32,834 nucleotides of DNA from JAGOBX01 sp036733285 (GCA_036733285.1 DAINAU010000019.1:1-32834); one strand, 5' to 3'; numbered from the stretch's first letter, positions 1-9,662 are shown. Notes: generated from the letters alone by a model not told the origin. Numbers and translations are program-made.

Positions 1-73
1 AAATCTTAAAAACATATGATTTACGGCTAAAGCCGTAAATTTAAAAAGTTTTCGGATTTTTAGAAGTTTTAAC
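1..73 (+). repeat. Dispersed foldback repeat, family A, copy 1 (cut by window edge)
   Basis: Positions 19-40 are a perfect inverted repeat with 10-base arms around AA. It is followed at 47-72 by an AT-rich tail with the core AGTTTTCGG. The reverse complement of 9691-9760 matches nearly the whole unit, and 14641-14701 matches its two ends without the central hairpin. The left half probably lies outside the window. It could also act as a transcription terminator for an unseen upstream gene, because T-rich sequence follows the hairpin. Confidence 0.6.
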
Positions 74-539
74 ATAAATTGCGATTTTAAATCTAAATCG
101 CAATAATATATCTATGTTTAAAAAAAACTTTAATTAACGTTTATGCGCTATCCGTGTTAAAAAACATTTATATTGGAATTATTTAATTGGTTTTCGTAAG
201 CCTGAATACTAACTATATTGTTAAATTTCGAACGAATATTTTATAATTGTAAAAAAATTAATATTTCCAATTGCATTTTTCAAACAGTTTAAATAAAATA
301 CTACTAATTTATATTAAGCAAATATCATAAAACCGTTAAAACGATAAAAACTTTTCGGTTATTTTTTCAATCCTGCAATTAAAATGCGGGATTAATCAAA
401 GGTTTTATGAATTGCATAAACCGGAAAAGCTATAACGTTATTAAAAATTTTTTAATGAAAAAGCAAAGATATTTTTGATAATGCGATAACCGTCTTAACG
501 GTTTCAAAAATACGCCTGAAAAAAATTTATTATCGGGAC
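74..539. other. Long AT-rich intergenic region upstream of potA
   Basis: No open frame of convincing coding quality is visible. It holds a weak hairpin at 368-392 (arms AATCCTGCA and TGCGGGATT with a G-T pair) and the repeat listed at 425-490. I see no confident -35/-10 pair for the pot operon and no riboswitch I recognise. Confidence 0.5.
425..490 (+). repeat. Dispersed repeat, family B, copy 1
   Basis: The stretch around 456-487, with the core GAAAAAGCAAAGATATTTTT, closely matches 30065-30096. Both copies carry a partly complementary upstream arm (here CGTTATTAAAAATTTT), so each folds back on itself across the GAAAAAGCAA loop. Two copies nearly 30 kb apart in non-coding DNA argue for a repeat family rather than chance. 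Length and ends are approximate. Confidence 0.5.
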
Positions 540-545
540 TTGATT

Positions 546-1640
546 ATGCTTGAACTAATCAATATAAGTAAAATTTACGGCAATACTGCCGCAGTTAATG
601 ATGTGTCGCTTAATATTGAAAGCGGCGAATTTTTTTGTTTGCTCGGACCGAGCGGCTGCGGCAAAACCACAATATTGCGTATGATCGCCGGATTTGAAAA
701 TATAAGTTCCGGAAAAATCCTGCTTGACGGCGAGGATATAGCGCAGTTGCCGCCTTACAAACGCAACGTGAACACTGTATTTCAAAACTACGCGTTATTT
801 CCAAATTACAATGTTTTCGACAACGTAGCATACGGATTAAAAATAAAAAAACTTTCAAAACAGGAAATTTCAAAAAACGTAGACGAAGGGCTTGCTATGG
901 TGGGTTTGACCGGTTATGAAAAAAGAATGCCTTCTCAGCTTTCCGGAGGTCAGCAACAGCGCGTCGCGCTTGCAAGAGCTATTGTGAACAAACCTAAAAT
1001 TCTTCTACTCGACGAACCGCTCAGCGCGCTTGACAAAAAAATAGCCGAGCAGACAAGAATAGAACTTATTACGCTTCAGCGAAAACTCGGAATCACTTTT
1101 ATTTTTGTCACGCATAATCAACAGGAAGCTCTCACGCTTTCAGATAGAATAGCCGTTATGAAAAACGGATTTCTTCTTCAATGCGATAATCCTCAGACTA
1201 TTTATGAATCGCCAAATAATTATTTTACAGCCGATTTCATAGGCACAATGAATTTTTTTGACGGAGAAATTTTAGATATTAACGGACAAAACATAACTAT
1301 CAAGCTACTCGACAGATTCATTATATCATACAAACCAAAAAAAAAGACTAATTTCAATATTAAAGATAAAATAATTTTCGGATTGCGTCCCGAACAAATG
1401 AAAATCGGACTGCTTGAACCAAAAGATTACGAGAACGGCATTGAAGGAATTATCGAGTCGCAAATATTTATTGGAGAAATCACCAAATACATCATAAAAC
1501 TTGAAAACAATCAAAAAATAACCGCAAACATTCTTAATTATCTCGTCCTTGATTCCAAAGTTATGCCTTACGATATGAACGAAAGGATTTTTATCAGTTG
1601 GAGCAAAAATTCAGGGGTCATTCTTGAAAACAAAAAATAA
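546..1640 (+). CDS. potA: Spermidine/putrescine ABC transporter ATP-binding protein PotA
   Basis: Cytoplasmic ATPase subunit that powers polyamine import through the permeases encoded next door. Counting from a possible TTG start at 540, the Walker A motif GPSGCGKTT is at residues 36-44, the signature LSGGQQQR at about 134-141, Walker B LLLDEP at 155-160, and the H-loop histidine in FVTHN at about 192. The last ~130 residues form the MOP/TOBE-type regulatory domain typical of PotA, and about 364 residues is a normal length. I prefer ATG 546 over the in-frame TTG at 540 because the protein then begins MLELINI, which fits the family; no strong ribosome site decides it. First gene of the operon; the potB start lies inside its last codons. 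Confidence 0.93.
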   Translation: MLELINISKIYGNTAAVNDVSLNIESGEFFCLLGPSGCGKTTILRMIAGFENISSGKILLDGEDIAQLPPYKRNVNTVFQNYALFPNYNVFDNVAYGLKIKKLSKQEISKNVDEGLAMVGLTGYEKRMPSQLSGGQQQRVALARAIVNKPKILLLDEPLSALDKKIAEQTRIELITLQRKLGITFIFVTHNQQEALTLSDRIAVMKNGFLLQCDNPQTIYESPNNYFTADFIGTMNFFDGEILDINGQNITIKLLDRFIISYKPKKKTNFNIKDKIIFGLRPEQMKIGLLEPKDYENGIEGIIESQIFIGEITKYIIKLENNQKITANILNYLVLDSKVMPYDMNERIFISWSKNSGVILENKK

Positions 1641-2496
1641 AAAAAATTTTTACGAATTATTATTTCTAATTTTTCCATCGTTCGGATGGCTTTTATTTTT
1701 CTTTCTTATACCTTTAATAATAGCGCTTATATACAGTTTCAATTATAAAGGAACTCACGGCGGAGTAATTCCAGGATTCACATTGGAACATTATAAAAAT
1801 GTATTTTCAGGACAATATATAAAAATTTTTCTTAATTCGTTAACGCTCGCCTCAATTACCACGGCATTGACAATTCTTATAGGATATCCCGTCGCGTATT
1901 TTATGGCGGCGTCAAATTCAAAATTAAAATCTATACTTATGTTTTTCGTCATACTTCCATTCTGGACGAATTTTCTAATACGCGTATATTCCTTTATTAT
2001 GATTCTCGGAAGGGAAGGATTAATAAACAAAACGCTGATGTGGTCGGGAATGATTTCAGAACCGCTATCGTTATTAAATTCAACATTCGCGGTTTATTTA
2101 GGATTCATTTATTATAACCTGCCTTATATGATTATTCCGATTTTTTCAGCTCTTGATAAAATGGACGTTTCGCTTATCGAAGCGTCTATGGATTTAGGCG
2201 CCGGTAAAAAACGAACATTTTTTAAAATAACGTTTCCACAATCCATTCCCGGAGTAGTAGCCGGAATCGTTTTCGTATTCATTCCCACTCTCGGCAATTT
2301 CGTAATACCGGATTTGCTCGGCGGAAAAGACAATTATATAATCGGCAATCTTATAACCTTACAGTTTCAGCAAGGCAGAAACTGGCCTTTAGGGTCGGCG
2401 TTATCTTCGGTTTTAATATTTTTAGCGATGATTTTTATTTCTCTATACATAAGATATTATAATCCATCAAAAAGCAAGAAAATGATTGAAGTATAA
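1624..2496 (+). CDS. potB: Spermidine/putrescine ABC transporter permease PotB
   Basis: Inner-membrane permease of the polyamine importer. The 290 residues contain about six hydrophobic segments; the first, at about 11-38, follows a lysine-rich N terminus. The EAA coupling loop that contacts PotA is visible as EASMDLGAGKKRTFFK near residue 188. The start is TTG at 1624, supported by AGGGG at 1613-1617 with a 6-base spacer, and lies 17 bases inside potA, so translation of the two is coupled. The next gene begins 20 bases after its stop. Assignment as PotB rather than PotC rests on gene order and on the next gene being the PotC-type partner. Confidence 0.9.
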   Translation: MKTKNKKNFYELLFLIFPSFGWLLFFFLIPLIIALIYSFNYKGTHGGVIPGFTLEHYKNVFSGQYIKIFLNSLTLASITTALTILIGYPVAYFMAASNSKLKSILMFFVILPFWTNFLIRVYSFIMILGREGLINKTLMWSGMISEPLSLLNSTFAVYLGFIYYNLPYMIIPIFSALDKMDVSLIEASMDLGAGKKRTFFKITFPQSIPGVVAGIVFVFIPTLGNFVIPDLLGGKDNYIIGNLITLQFQQGRNWPLGSALSSVLIFLAMIFISLYIRYYNPSKSKKMIEV

Positions 2497-2516
2497 AAAC
2501 AGGAAAACAAAATAGT

Positions 2517-4370
2517 ATGGCGGGCAATATTTCAAAAGCAAACGATTTAAAAATTGGCAAGGGAATTTTTCTAAAAATTATTACTGGCGCAAACATATTG
2601 TTTTTAATAACGCCTTTGATAATGCTTGTGATTTTTTCTTTTAATTCTTCAAAATACTCAAACAACTGGGAAGGGTTTTCTTTAAAATGGTATAACGAAT
2701 TGTTCCGCGACGAAACCTGGTTTTTAAGTTTAAAAAATTCTATAATAATAGCTTTTGTCAACACTTTAGTGTCGACCGTTTTCGGAACAATGGCGGCGCT
2801 CGCGCTTGGAAAATACAATTTTAAAATCAAACCTCTGTTTCAAAATTTATTGTATATTCCAATAATTCTGCCGGAGATAATTTTTGCCATTGCGCTGCTT
2901 TCGTTTTACGTTATGATTAAACTGCCTCTTGGAATAATATCAATTATTTGTTCTCATATCACCTTCAGCATTCCTTTCGTGATTTTGATAGTTCTTACGC
3001 GGATTTTAAATTTTGATTTAACGCTTGAAGAAGCGAGTCTTGATTTAGGAGCCACGCGGCGCCAAACGTTTAAAAACGTTATACTGCCTGGAATTTATCC
3101 TGCGATCATATCATCAGCGATATTCGCGTTCACCTTAAGTTTTGACGATTTTATAATCACTTTTTTCACTTCAGGCGCCGGAGTTTCCACGCTTCCCTTA
3201 AAAATTTATTCTATTCTGACAAAAACCGGAATCACTCCGGCAATAAACGCGGTTTCAGCCATTATGATATGCGCGACTATCATTTTATTGGGAGTAACGG
3301 CGGCGTTCCAAAAAAATGAAAAAACCGCCAAAATCGGTTTATATGCTGCCGCCGCAATACTGTTTTTATTGCTCGGACTTTTATCTTATACCGTATTCGC
3401 TCCCAAAAACAAAAATGTTTTGCATATTTCAAACTGGGGCGGTTATCTCGACGAGACAATTGTAAAAGATTTTGAAAAACAAACCGGAATAAAAATTATT
3501 CTGGATTATTTTTCGTCAAATGAAGAACTGCTCGCCAAAATGCAGACAGGAGCGATAGATTTCGATTTGATAGTGGTCAGCACTTATATGGTCGATATAA
3601 TGAAGAAACAAAAACTGCTTTCCGAATATAATCATAAAAACATTCCAAATTATAAATTTATCGACGAAAGATTTAAAAAACTCGCATTCGACCCTACGGG
3701 TAAATATTATATTCCATACGCATACGGATTTACCGGAATAGGTTATAATTCAAAAAATATCGCCGATAAAATTACTGGATGGGCAGATTTATGGAACGAA
3801 AAATATAAAGGAAGAATTATTATGCTCGACGACGGCCCCGAGGTCTTTGACGCCGCCATAAGTCTTACCGGTCATTCTCTGACGGAAAAAAATTTGAACG
3901 CCTTGCAAAAAGCATACGAGCTGCTTTTAAAACAAAAAAAAATAATTTTAAAATACGATTCAAACACGATTGCAGATATGCTTTTTAACGGAGAAGCCGA
4001 TTTAATACAGATTTGGAACGGCAGTCTGTATAAACTATCGCTTGAAAAACCGGAGCTTAAATTCGTTGTTCCCAAAGGTTCCATTATGTTTATCGATAAT
4101 TTGTGTCTATCGTCAAACTCCAAAAACAAACAAAACGCCGAAAAATTCCTGAATTTTCTTTATACGCCCGAAATTTCGGCGAGAAATATGAATTATATAG
4201 CATACGCAATGCCGGTTCCGGAAGCGGTAAAACTGCTCGACGATAAATTTAAAAACAATCAAACAATTTTTCCGGATATATCAAACGAGACGCAATTCAA
4301 CGTTTTAATCGATTTAGAAGATTATATGAACGAAATTGAAAAATACTGGGTTAAACTAAAATCGCAATAA
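2517..4370 (+). CDS. potCD: Fused polyamine permease PotC and substrate-binding protein PotD
   Basis: A 617-residue protein joining two subunits that are usually separate. Residues ~1-270 are a PotC permease with several membrane segments and the EAA loop EEASLDLGATRRQTFKNVI. A further membrane segment at ~274-295 is followed directly by a PotD-like periplasmic binding domain (~300-617) that opens with HISNWGGYLDE, a hallmark of PotD/PotF proteins. The binding domain has no signal peptide of its own; the extra membrane helix anchors it to the transporter. Such PotCD fusions are known from Mollicutes, so the architecture is unusual but not unprecedented. I see no frameshift or stop at the junction, so it is a true fusion. 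Third gene of the operon. Confidence 0.9.
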   Translation: MAGNISKANDLKIGKGIFLKIITGANILFLITPLIMLVIFSFNSSKYSNNWEGFSLKWYNELFRDETWFLSLKNSIIIAFVNTLVSTVFGTMAALALGKYNFKIKPLFQNLLYIPIILPEIIFAIALLSFYVMIKLPLGIISIICSHITFSIPFVILIVLTRILNFDLTLEEASLDLGATRRQTFKNVILPGIYPAIISSAIFAFTLSFDDFIITFFTSGAGVSTLPLKIYSILTKTGITPAINAVSAIMICATIILLGVTAAFQKNEKTAKIGLYAAAAILFLLLGLLSYTVFAPKNKNVLHISNWGGYLDETIVKDFEKQTGIKIILDYFSSNEELLAKMQTGAIDFDLIVVSTYMVDIMKKQKLLSEYNHKNIPNYKFIDERFKKLAFDPTGKYYIPYAYGFTGIGYNSKNIADKITGWADLWNEKYKGRIIMLDDGPEVFDAAISLTGHSLTEKNLNALQKAYELLLKQKKIILKYDSNTIADMLFNGEADLIQIWNGSLYKLSLEKPELKFVVPKGSIMFIDNLCLSSNSKNKQNAEKFLNFLYTPEISARNMNYIAYAMPVPEAVKLLDDKFKNNQTIFPDISNETQFNVLIDLEDYMNEIEKYWVKLKSQ

Positions 4371-4391
4371 TGAAAAGGATTTTTAAATAAT

Positions 4392-5531
4392 ATGCAAAAT
4401 TCAATATTGGACAATTTTTCCGATTTAATACTTGCGGTAAAAGACGACGAAAAATTAAAACAAAAACTTCTTGATATTTGTAAGCTGCCTATTCAACAGC
4501 GAATCGTCGAATTGGAGAAATTCAGATTCGAAAATCCGGGTATTCCTCTGACGTCTGTTCTTCAATTATTCAGAAACGATTTGATTACAAAAGAAGTAGC
4601 AAAATATCTGTCAGGAGAAAAAACAACAGAATCGGAATACCAACCCAAATCCCAGCCCGAAAAAAAAAATTTTCTATTGATTATAATCATTTCGCTGCTT
4701 TTAATCATAATTTTACTTTTAGTCGCAGTTTTATTTCTTTCAAAAAAAGACGCCGACATAAAAGACGATTCTACTAATATTTCCTCGATAGTCGTGCCTC
4801 CGAATTATAAACAATCGGTTCTGATTGATTATCAAAAAATTATTTCGGAAAGCAATCCCGAACTAAGAAAAAAATTAATCGAAAAATTTTTATCGGATTT
4901 TCCCAACAGCGATTACGCGGAAGAAGTAAGAGTAAAATATCTGAAAACTCTGTTTCAATTGAAAGATTTTAACGGAATATCAACGTTTTTAAAAACTAAT
5001 ATGGATTTTAACAGCAAAGCTTTTTTTCAAAAAATCGACGTTCTGATTGAAAATAAATATTACGACGAAACAAAAAGACTCGTAGCCGAACAATTAACTT
5101 TAAACTATGACGAAACCGTAAAGACTAAACTGAAAATATATCTTGCGGATATTTATTTTTACGATCAAAAAACCGAAAACGCAATACGAACATATTTCGA
5201 CATTCTAAAAAATCATTCCTTGACGGATTCGCAAACCTCGAAAATCTTTTTCAATCTGTCAAAAATTTATTCTTTAAAAAACGATAATTCGAATTTAGTA
5301 AAAACTTTAAACGGCTTAATCGAATCATCGTCAAATATTCAATTTAAAACTCTCGGTATGATGATGCTTGCGGAATATTGCTATTTTTCGAATAATCCGG
5401 CTCAAACCGAATCATTATGCAAAAAAATAAAAAACGCGGAGGATCAGAAAATCTCTTATTTTCTTTTTAACGAAAAAATCCATACCTCTCATTATTTCGC
5501 GGATTTTTTATTGAACCGTTTGAAACAATGA
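4392..5531 (+). CDS. Membrane-anchored protein with helical (TPR-like) repeats, function unknown
   Basis: I do not recognise a named family. The 379 residues divide into a helical cytoplasmic N domain (~1-75), a charged linker, one strongly hydrophobic segment rich in Ile/Leu (~92-115), and a C-terminal region of paired helices (~135-379). The C region contains the motif FPNSDYAEEVRVKYLKTLF, typical of TPR or YbgF-type repeats, so it probably lies outside the membrane and binds another protein. The gene starts 21 bases after potCD with AAAAGGA a little far upstream, so it is probably the last gene of the pot operon. A link to polyamine uptake is only positional. Confidence 0.72.
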   Translation: MQNSILDNFSDLILAVKDDEKLKQKLLDICKLPIQQRIVELEKFRFENPGIPLTSVLQLFRNDLITKEVAKYLSGEKTTESEYQPKSQPEKKNFLLIIIISLLLIIILLLVAVLFLSKKDADIKDDSTNISSIVVPPNYKQSVLIDYQKIISESNPELRKKLIEKFLSDFPNSDYAEEVRVKYLKTLFQLKDFNGISTFLKTNMDFNSKAFFQKIDVLIENKYYDETKRLVAEQLTLNYDETVKTKLKIYLADIYFYDQKTENAIRTYFDILKNHSLTDSQTSKIFFNLSKIYSLKNDNSNLVKTLNGLIESSSNIQFKTLGMMMLAEYCYFSNNPAQTESLCKKIKNAEDQKISYFLFNEKIHTSHYFADFLLNRLKQ

Positions 5532-5595
5532 AATAATGATGATTTAAAAAAATTTATTTATAAAAAATATTTTATAAAAAAAAATAAAAAAATAT

Positions 5596-5624
5596 TTGAC
5601 AAATAAAAAATTACATAGTATATT
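5596..5624 (+). promoter_or_regulatory. Sigma70-type promoter of the RRM gene
   Basis: TTGACA at 5596-5601, a 17-base spacer, then TATATT at 5619-5624. A start point near 5631 would give a leader of about 138 bases before the ATG at 5770. The leader is AT-rich. A strong promoter with a long leader is typical of abundant, post-transcriptionally tuned mRNAs, but I see no defined riboswitch fold in it. Confidence 0.7.
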
Positions 5625-5769
5625 TTATATAATAAAATTAATTTACAAAAGAGAAAGATTTATTGAAGATTCAAATCAAGAGACTATTTATTCTATTTTC
5701 TCATGTTTCGAGGCAAATCTAAATCCATATCTAAAGTAAAAATATATTATTTATTTAAGGAGTTTTTTT

Positions 5770-6078
5770 ATGGACACCAAATTATACGTTGGTAATCTTA
5801 ATTGGGGCATTACTGAAGAACAATTGCAGAATTTATTTGCGCAGTTTGGTTCGGTAGTATCCGCGAAAATTATTACGGACCGTTCGACCGGCAGATCAAA
5901 GGGTTTCGGTTTTGTTGAAATGTCTTCTCAGGAAGAAATTGAAAAAGCCATTTCCGGATTAAACGGAAAAGAATTTGAAGGCAGAGCTTTAACCGTAAAT
6001 ATCGCAAGACCTCAAGAAAAAAGACCGCAGCGTAATTTTGACAGAAACCGGGGCGGCAGCGGACAGCGCAGATATTAA
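5770..6078 (+). CDS. Small RNA-binding protein with one RRM domain
   Basis: Single-RRM protein of 102 residues that should bind single-stranded RNA. RNP2 (LYVGNL) lies at residues 5-10 and RNP1 (KGFGFVEM) at about 44-51, with the aromatic residues that stack on RNA intact. Residues ~80-102 form a short basic, Gly/Arg/Gln-rich tail, as in the cyanobacterial and other bacterial Rbp proteins. The ATG is preceded by AAGGAG at 5757-5762 with a 7-base spacer, the best ribosome site in this part of the window. It is monocistronic: promoter just upstream and terminator-like hairpin downstream. In cyanobacteria, relatives respond to cold; whether this one does is not visible. Confidence 0.95.
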   Translation: MDTKLYVGNLNWGITEEQLQNLFAQFGSVVSAKIITDRSTGRSKGFGFVEMSSQEEIEKAISGLNGKEFEGRALTVNIARPQEKRPQRNFDRNRGGSGQRRY

Positions 6079-6446
6079 TTTAAAATAAATACGATTGTTT
6101 GTTTTAGTATAACGTTTAACAGATATGGATTTATACTAATCGCCGTCGTTCATTTAAATTATTAACCCGATTAAATTTAACAATTATTATGCAATAAATC
6201 CGGAAAGCCGCAGGTTTGTTTTTATAACCGCGGTTTTTCGGTTCATTGTATAAGTGCGTCAAATTTACTAAATCGAAATTTATAACCAAAAAAACGAATT
6301 ACTGATAATTTTTTTTTTAAAATATTATACGCTATTGTTTTATAATTTCTTAAAATATTGAAGATTCTAAGTTTGAAATGGAAAAAAACATCCGTATCAA
6401 AATATATTCCCAATCAATTTCATATAATTGATTTTTTTTCTGACCA
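6079..6446. other. Intergenic region between the RRM gene and the helicase gene
   Basis: No coding frame seen. It contains a perfect 9-base inverted repeat (6104-6112 TTAGTATAA with 6131-6139 TTATACTAA) and the hairpin listed at 6204-6240. No convincing promoter for the helicase gene is visible. Confidence 0.45.
6204..6240 (+). terminator. Candidate terminator after the RRM gene
   Basis: The arms AAAGCCGCAGGTT and AACCGCGGTTT pair with two small bulges and are followed by TTTTTCGG. The stem is GC-rich against an AT-rich background. It sits about 130 bases past the stop codon, which is somewhat distant. Confidence 0.4.
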
Positions 6447-9400
6447 ATGATCAACGAAGCCGATATTAAATGCCATGTTGGAAATAATTCCATTTTCGAA
6501 AGAGGCAGACACTATTATATCAATAAAAAAGTAATTTCATTCAATCATAATGAATCCAATGACAGTATTGAAGCAGTAGTGTCCGGAAACGACGATTACG
6601 CCGTGAAAATACGCGGAGCAAGTTCAATATTGCATTCCACTTGCTCTTGCCCCTATTACAGAACATTTTTAACCTGCAAACATATCGCGGCGGTTTTAAT
6701 ATATTATTTGAAAAATGTTTGTTATAAAACTTGCCCGGTTGTAAAAAGAGAATTTTTAAGAGACGCCGTTTTATCAGAAAATCCGGTCAATAAAGAAACT
6801 ACTAATTTTTTTTTATTGGACAATATAAAAAAACTTGTTGTCCCCAAAAAAAAAAATATAAACGATTCCGGAAAAACATATAAACTGCAATTCATTTTAA
6901 AACAAAGAAATTCATCATACGATTGGAAAATCTTTCCTATGTTAAGGCAGTTTAAAACCGACGGAACATTTTATTCAACCGCGATAAGTTACGACGAAAA
7001 CAAAAATATTTTTCCCTTAACAAAACCCGAAGAAACTCTTTTACATTTGCTGATTGAAAGAAATCCGGAAAACATATCGTTTGATTTTTCATTTTCAAAA
7101 CTTCACGAATGCAATTTAGACTTATGGTTTTATAATTCTAAAAAAAAATACGTTCTTTTAAAATTAAAAAAAATATTAAAAACAAAGATAGATTTTAATT
7201 TGCATAATCCGCAGACAGAATCGAGATTATTATGGGAACCCGTTTTGACTATAACCGAATCATCGGGCGAGATATTCCCCAAAACCGTTTTTAATCAAAA
7301 CAATATTTTTTATACCGAATACGATTTATTTTTAATAAACGAAAGCAGCTCTCTTTTATTTTACAAATTTAACGATAATTATTTTTCTAAGATAATCAAA
7401 ACGGTTTGTTCGACAAAATTCAGCGGCGGCGATATTGTTTTTCTTGAAAACGCATTGAAAAAAATCAATTATTCCGGCGTTTCAATAAACGCGACGCAAA
7501 AAAAAGTTTTGCATAAGTATCCGGTTCCAAAACCAATCGTCAGGTTTATCGAACGTTATAATTCAGTATCATTCGAACTTGAATTCGATTACGGATTCGC
7601 ATTTAATAAAGAATCGAAAAACTCTCATAATGAAATTCCTTATAAGATTATCGAACCTGCTGAAGAAGCCGGAGTCATCGAAATCTTACATAAATCAGCT
7701 AATTATGAAAATTCCATAACCGGTTATCTCGAAAATATTTTTTTAGAATACGGAGCCGTAAAAGACTGGCATAACGATTTTGAATTCAAAAAGAAAAAAA
7801 CTTGGGACGTATTGAAGCTGCTCGGAAAAAAATTAATAGACGACGGATTTGAAATACTCGTCAACAATCAAAAAATCAAGACAAACGACGCCGGCAAAGT
7901 AAGTTTGTTTGTAAGTTCAAATATTGACTGGTTCGATATCGAGGCTTTGTATTCTGACGAGAACGGAAAAACTAAAAAACTATATATCGATAAAGAGCTT
8001 TTAAAAAATCATTTCATTTTAATAGACGGCGACGTAATAATTTTAAATAAGAACAATTATGAAAAACTCAACGAACTTGTCGAAGCCGGATTAAATCAGG
8101 ACGGCAAAATAAACGTTTCGAAATATCATTTTCCCTTAATAAATAAATTGTTCGAAGAATTCGAACTCAATGAAAACAAAGAAATTCTCGAAGCCAAATC
8201 GCTCGCGGACAGATTCAAAGAGTTCGATAAAATAAAAAAAATCGGAATACCGAAAACTTTCAACGGAACTCTTCGCAATTATCAAACCGCCGGGGTTAAT
8301 TGGATAAATTTTCTATTTGAATACGGCGTCAACGGATGTCTTGCGGACGATATGGGTCTTGGTAAAACGGTTCAAGCGCTCGCATTTCTACAGTTTTTAA
8401 AAACGAAAAAAAAACTCGGAGTAATCCTTATAGTCGCTCCGGTTTCCACTCTGCCAAACTGGGAAAACGAGATTATAAAATTCACTTCCGGATTTAAAAT
8501 CATAATCCATCACGGAACCGACAGAATTCAGGAAAATGAAACTTTTAAAAACGCGGATATTATTCTTGTAAGCTATCATACATTGAGAAACGATATTGCG
8601 CTTTTTTTAAAATGCGAATTCAATTACATTATTCTCGACGAAGCTCAAAACATAAAAAACGTTAATTCGCTTATTTTCAAAACGGTTAGAATGCTAAAAT
8701 CAAAACATAAACTTACGTTGACCGGAACTCCGATTGAGAACAACACGCTTGAACTTTGGGCTCAATTCGATTTTCTGCTTCCGGGATTGCTCGGTTCTCA
8801 AACACGTTTCAAAAATACTTTTTCAAAACCTATTGAAACTTTAAAAGATAAATCCTCGGCTGAAAAATTAAAAAACATTATTTTTCCTTTTATTCTGCGC
8901 AGAAAAAAAGAAGACGTGTTAAAGGATTTGCCGGAAAAAAACGAAATAATATTGTTTTCCACAATGTCAAAAGAACAAAAAGAAATATATAATAAACACC
9001 GCGATATATACAGAGCAAACGTTTTAAAAAAAATCGACGAGCAAGGTTTGAATAAATCCGCGATTCATATTTTTACGGCTCTTTTGAAACTTAGACAATT
9101 ATCTCTTTATCCCGGAATTCTCGACGCCGCATATAACAATATTGAATCCTGCAAATTGGAACAGCTTAAAGAAACCGTGTCGGAAATACTTTCAGAAAAA
9201 CATAAAATACTTATTTTCTCGCAATTTGTCCGCATTCTCGATGTAATAAAAAATAAACTCGCCATACCTCAAAACATTCCGTATTCTTATATTGACGGAC
9301 AGACTCCGGCAAAAATAAGAAAAACTGAAATCGATAAATTCCAGAATTCGGACGAAACAAAATTATTCTTGTTAAGTTTAAAAACAGGAGCGTTCGGAAT

Positions 9401-9662
9401 TAATTTGACCGCCGCGGATTACGTCGTTATTTTTGACCCTTGGTGGAATCCGGCGGTAGAATCGCAAGCTATTGACAGGGCTCACAGAATTGGACAGACG
9501 CAGAAAGTTATAGCTTATAAAATGCTGGTTAAAGACACTGTGGAAGAAAAAATTCTCGAACTTCAAAATAAGAAAAAAAATCTTATAAAAGAAATTATTT
9601 CAAGCGAATCGGCGTTTTATAAATCGCTGACGAAAAACGACATTGAAAAATTATTCGGATAA
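6447..9662 (+). CDS. SWIM zinc-finger / SNF2-family (Rad54-like) DNA helicase
   Basis: A 1071-residue ATP-dependent translocase that likely remodels protein-DNA or RNA-polymerase complexes. An N-terminal SWIM finger is complete: C66, C68, C77 and H79 in CSCPYYRTFLTCKH. A long central region (~85-600) of unknown fold follows. The SNF2 core begins near 610: Walker A DDMGLGKT with Lys640, the DEAQ box at 731-734, TLTGTPIENN near 755, and the C-terminal helicase lobe ending in DRAHRIGQ at 1010-1017. All key ATPase residues are present. Bacterial SWIM-SNF2 proteins of this length are common in Firmicutes and relatives. The ATG at 6447 has no clear Shine-Dalgarno, but no better in-frame start is visible. 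It is probably transcribed alone. Confidence 0.93.
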   Translation: MINEADIKCHVGNNSIFERGRHYYINKKVISFNHNESNDSIEAVVSGNDDYAVKIRGASSILHSTCSCPYYRTFLTCKHIAAVLIYYLKNVCYKTCPVVKREFLRDAVLSENPVNKETTNFFLLDNIKKLVVPKKKNINDSGKTYKLQFILKQRNSSYDWKIFPMLRQFKTDGTFYSTAISYDENKNIFPLTKPEETLLHLLIERNPENISFDFSFSKLHECNLDLWFYNSKKKYVLLKLKKILKTKIDFNLHNPQTESRLLWEPVLTITESSGEIFPKTVFNQNNIFYTEYDLFLINESSSLLFYKFNDNYFSKIIKTVCSTKFSGGDIVFLENALKKINYSGVSINATQKKVLHKYPVPKPIVRFIERYNSVSFELEFDYGFAFNKESKNSHNEIPYKIIEPAEEAGVIEILHKSANYENSITGYLENIFLEYGAVKDWHNDFEFKKKKTWDVLKLLGKKLIDDGFEILVNNQKIKTNDAGKVSLFVSSNIDWFDIEALYSDENGKTKKLYIDKELLKNHFILIDGDVIILNKNNYEKLNELVEAGLNQDGKINVSKYHFPLINKLFEEFELNENKEILEAKSLADRFKEFDKIKKIGIPKTFNGTLRNYQTAGVNWINFLFEYGVNGCLADDMGLGKTVQALAFLQFLKTKKKLGVILIVAPVSTLPNWENEIIKFTSGFKIIIHHGTDRIQENETFKNADIILVSYHTLRNDIALFLKCEFNYIILDEAQNIKNVNSLIFKTVRMLKSKHKLTLTGTPIENNTLELWAQFDFLLPGLLGSQTRFKNTFSKPIETLKDKSSAEKLKNIIFPFILRRKKEDVLKDLPEKNEIILFSTMSKEQKEIYNKHRDIYRANVLKKIDEQGLNKSAIHIFTALLKLRQLSLYPGILDAAYNNIESCKLEQLKETVSEILSEKHKILIFSQFVRILDVIKNKLAIPQNIPYSYIDGQTPAKIRKTEIDKFQNSDETKLFLLSLKTGAFGINLTAADYVVIFDPWWNPAVESQAIDRAHRIGQTQKVIAYKMLVKDTVEEKILELQNKKKNLIKEIISSESAFYKSLTKNDIEKLFG

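Noticed and set aside
74..424. tRNA or other small RNA gene upstream of potA
   Set aside because: No tRNA-like T-loop, acceptor or CCA pattern was found; only short weak hairpins.
555..873. Minus-strand open frames within potA
   Set aside because: They lie opposite the Walker A region of a clear ABC ATPase and have no ribosome site or domain.
5625..5769. Riboswitch or cold-shock element in the RRM leader
   Set aside because: The leader is AT-rich with no conserved riboswitch core that I can recognise; only length suggests regulation.
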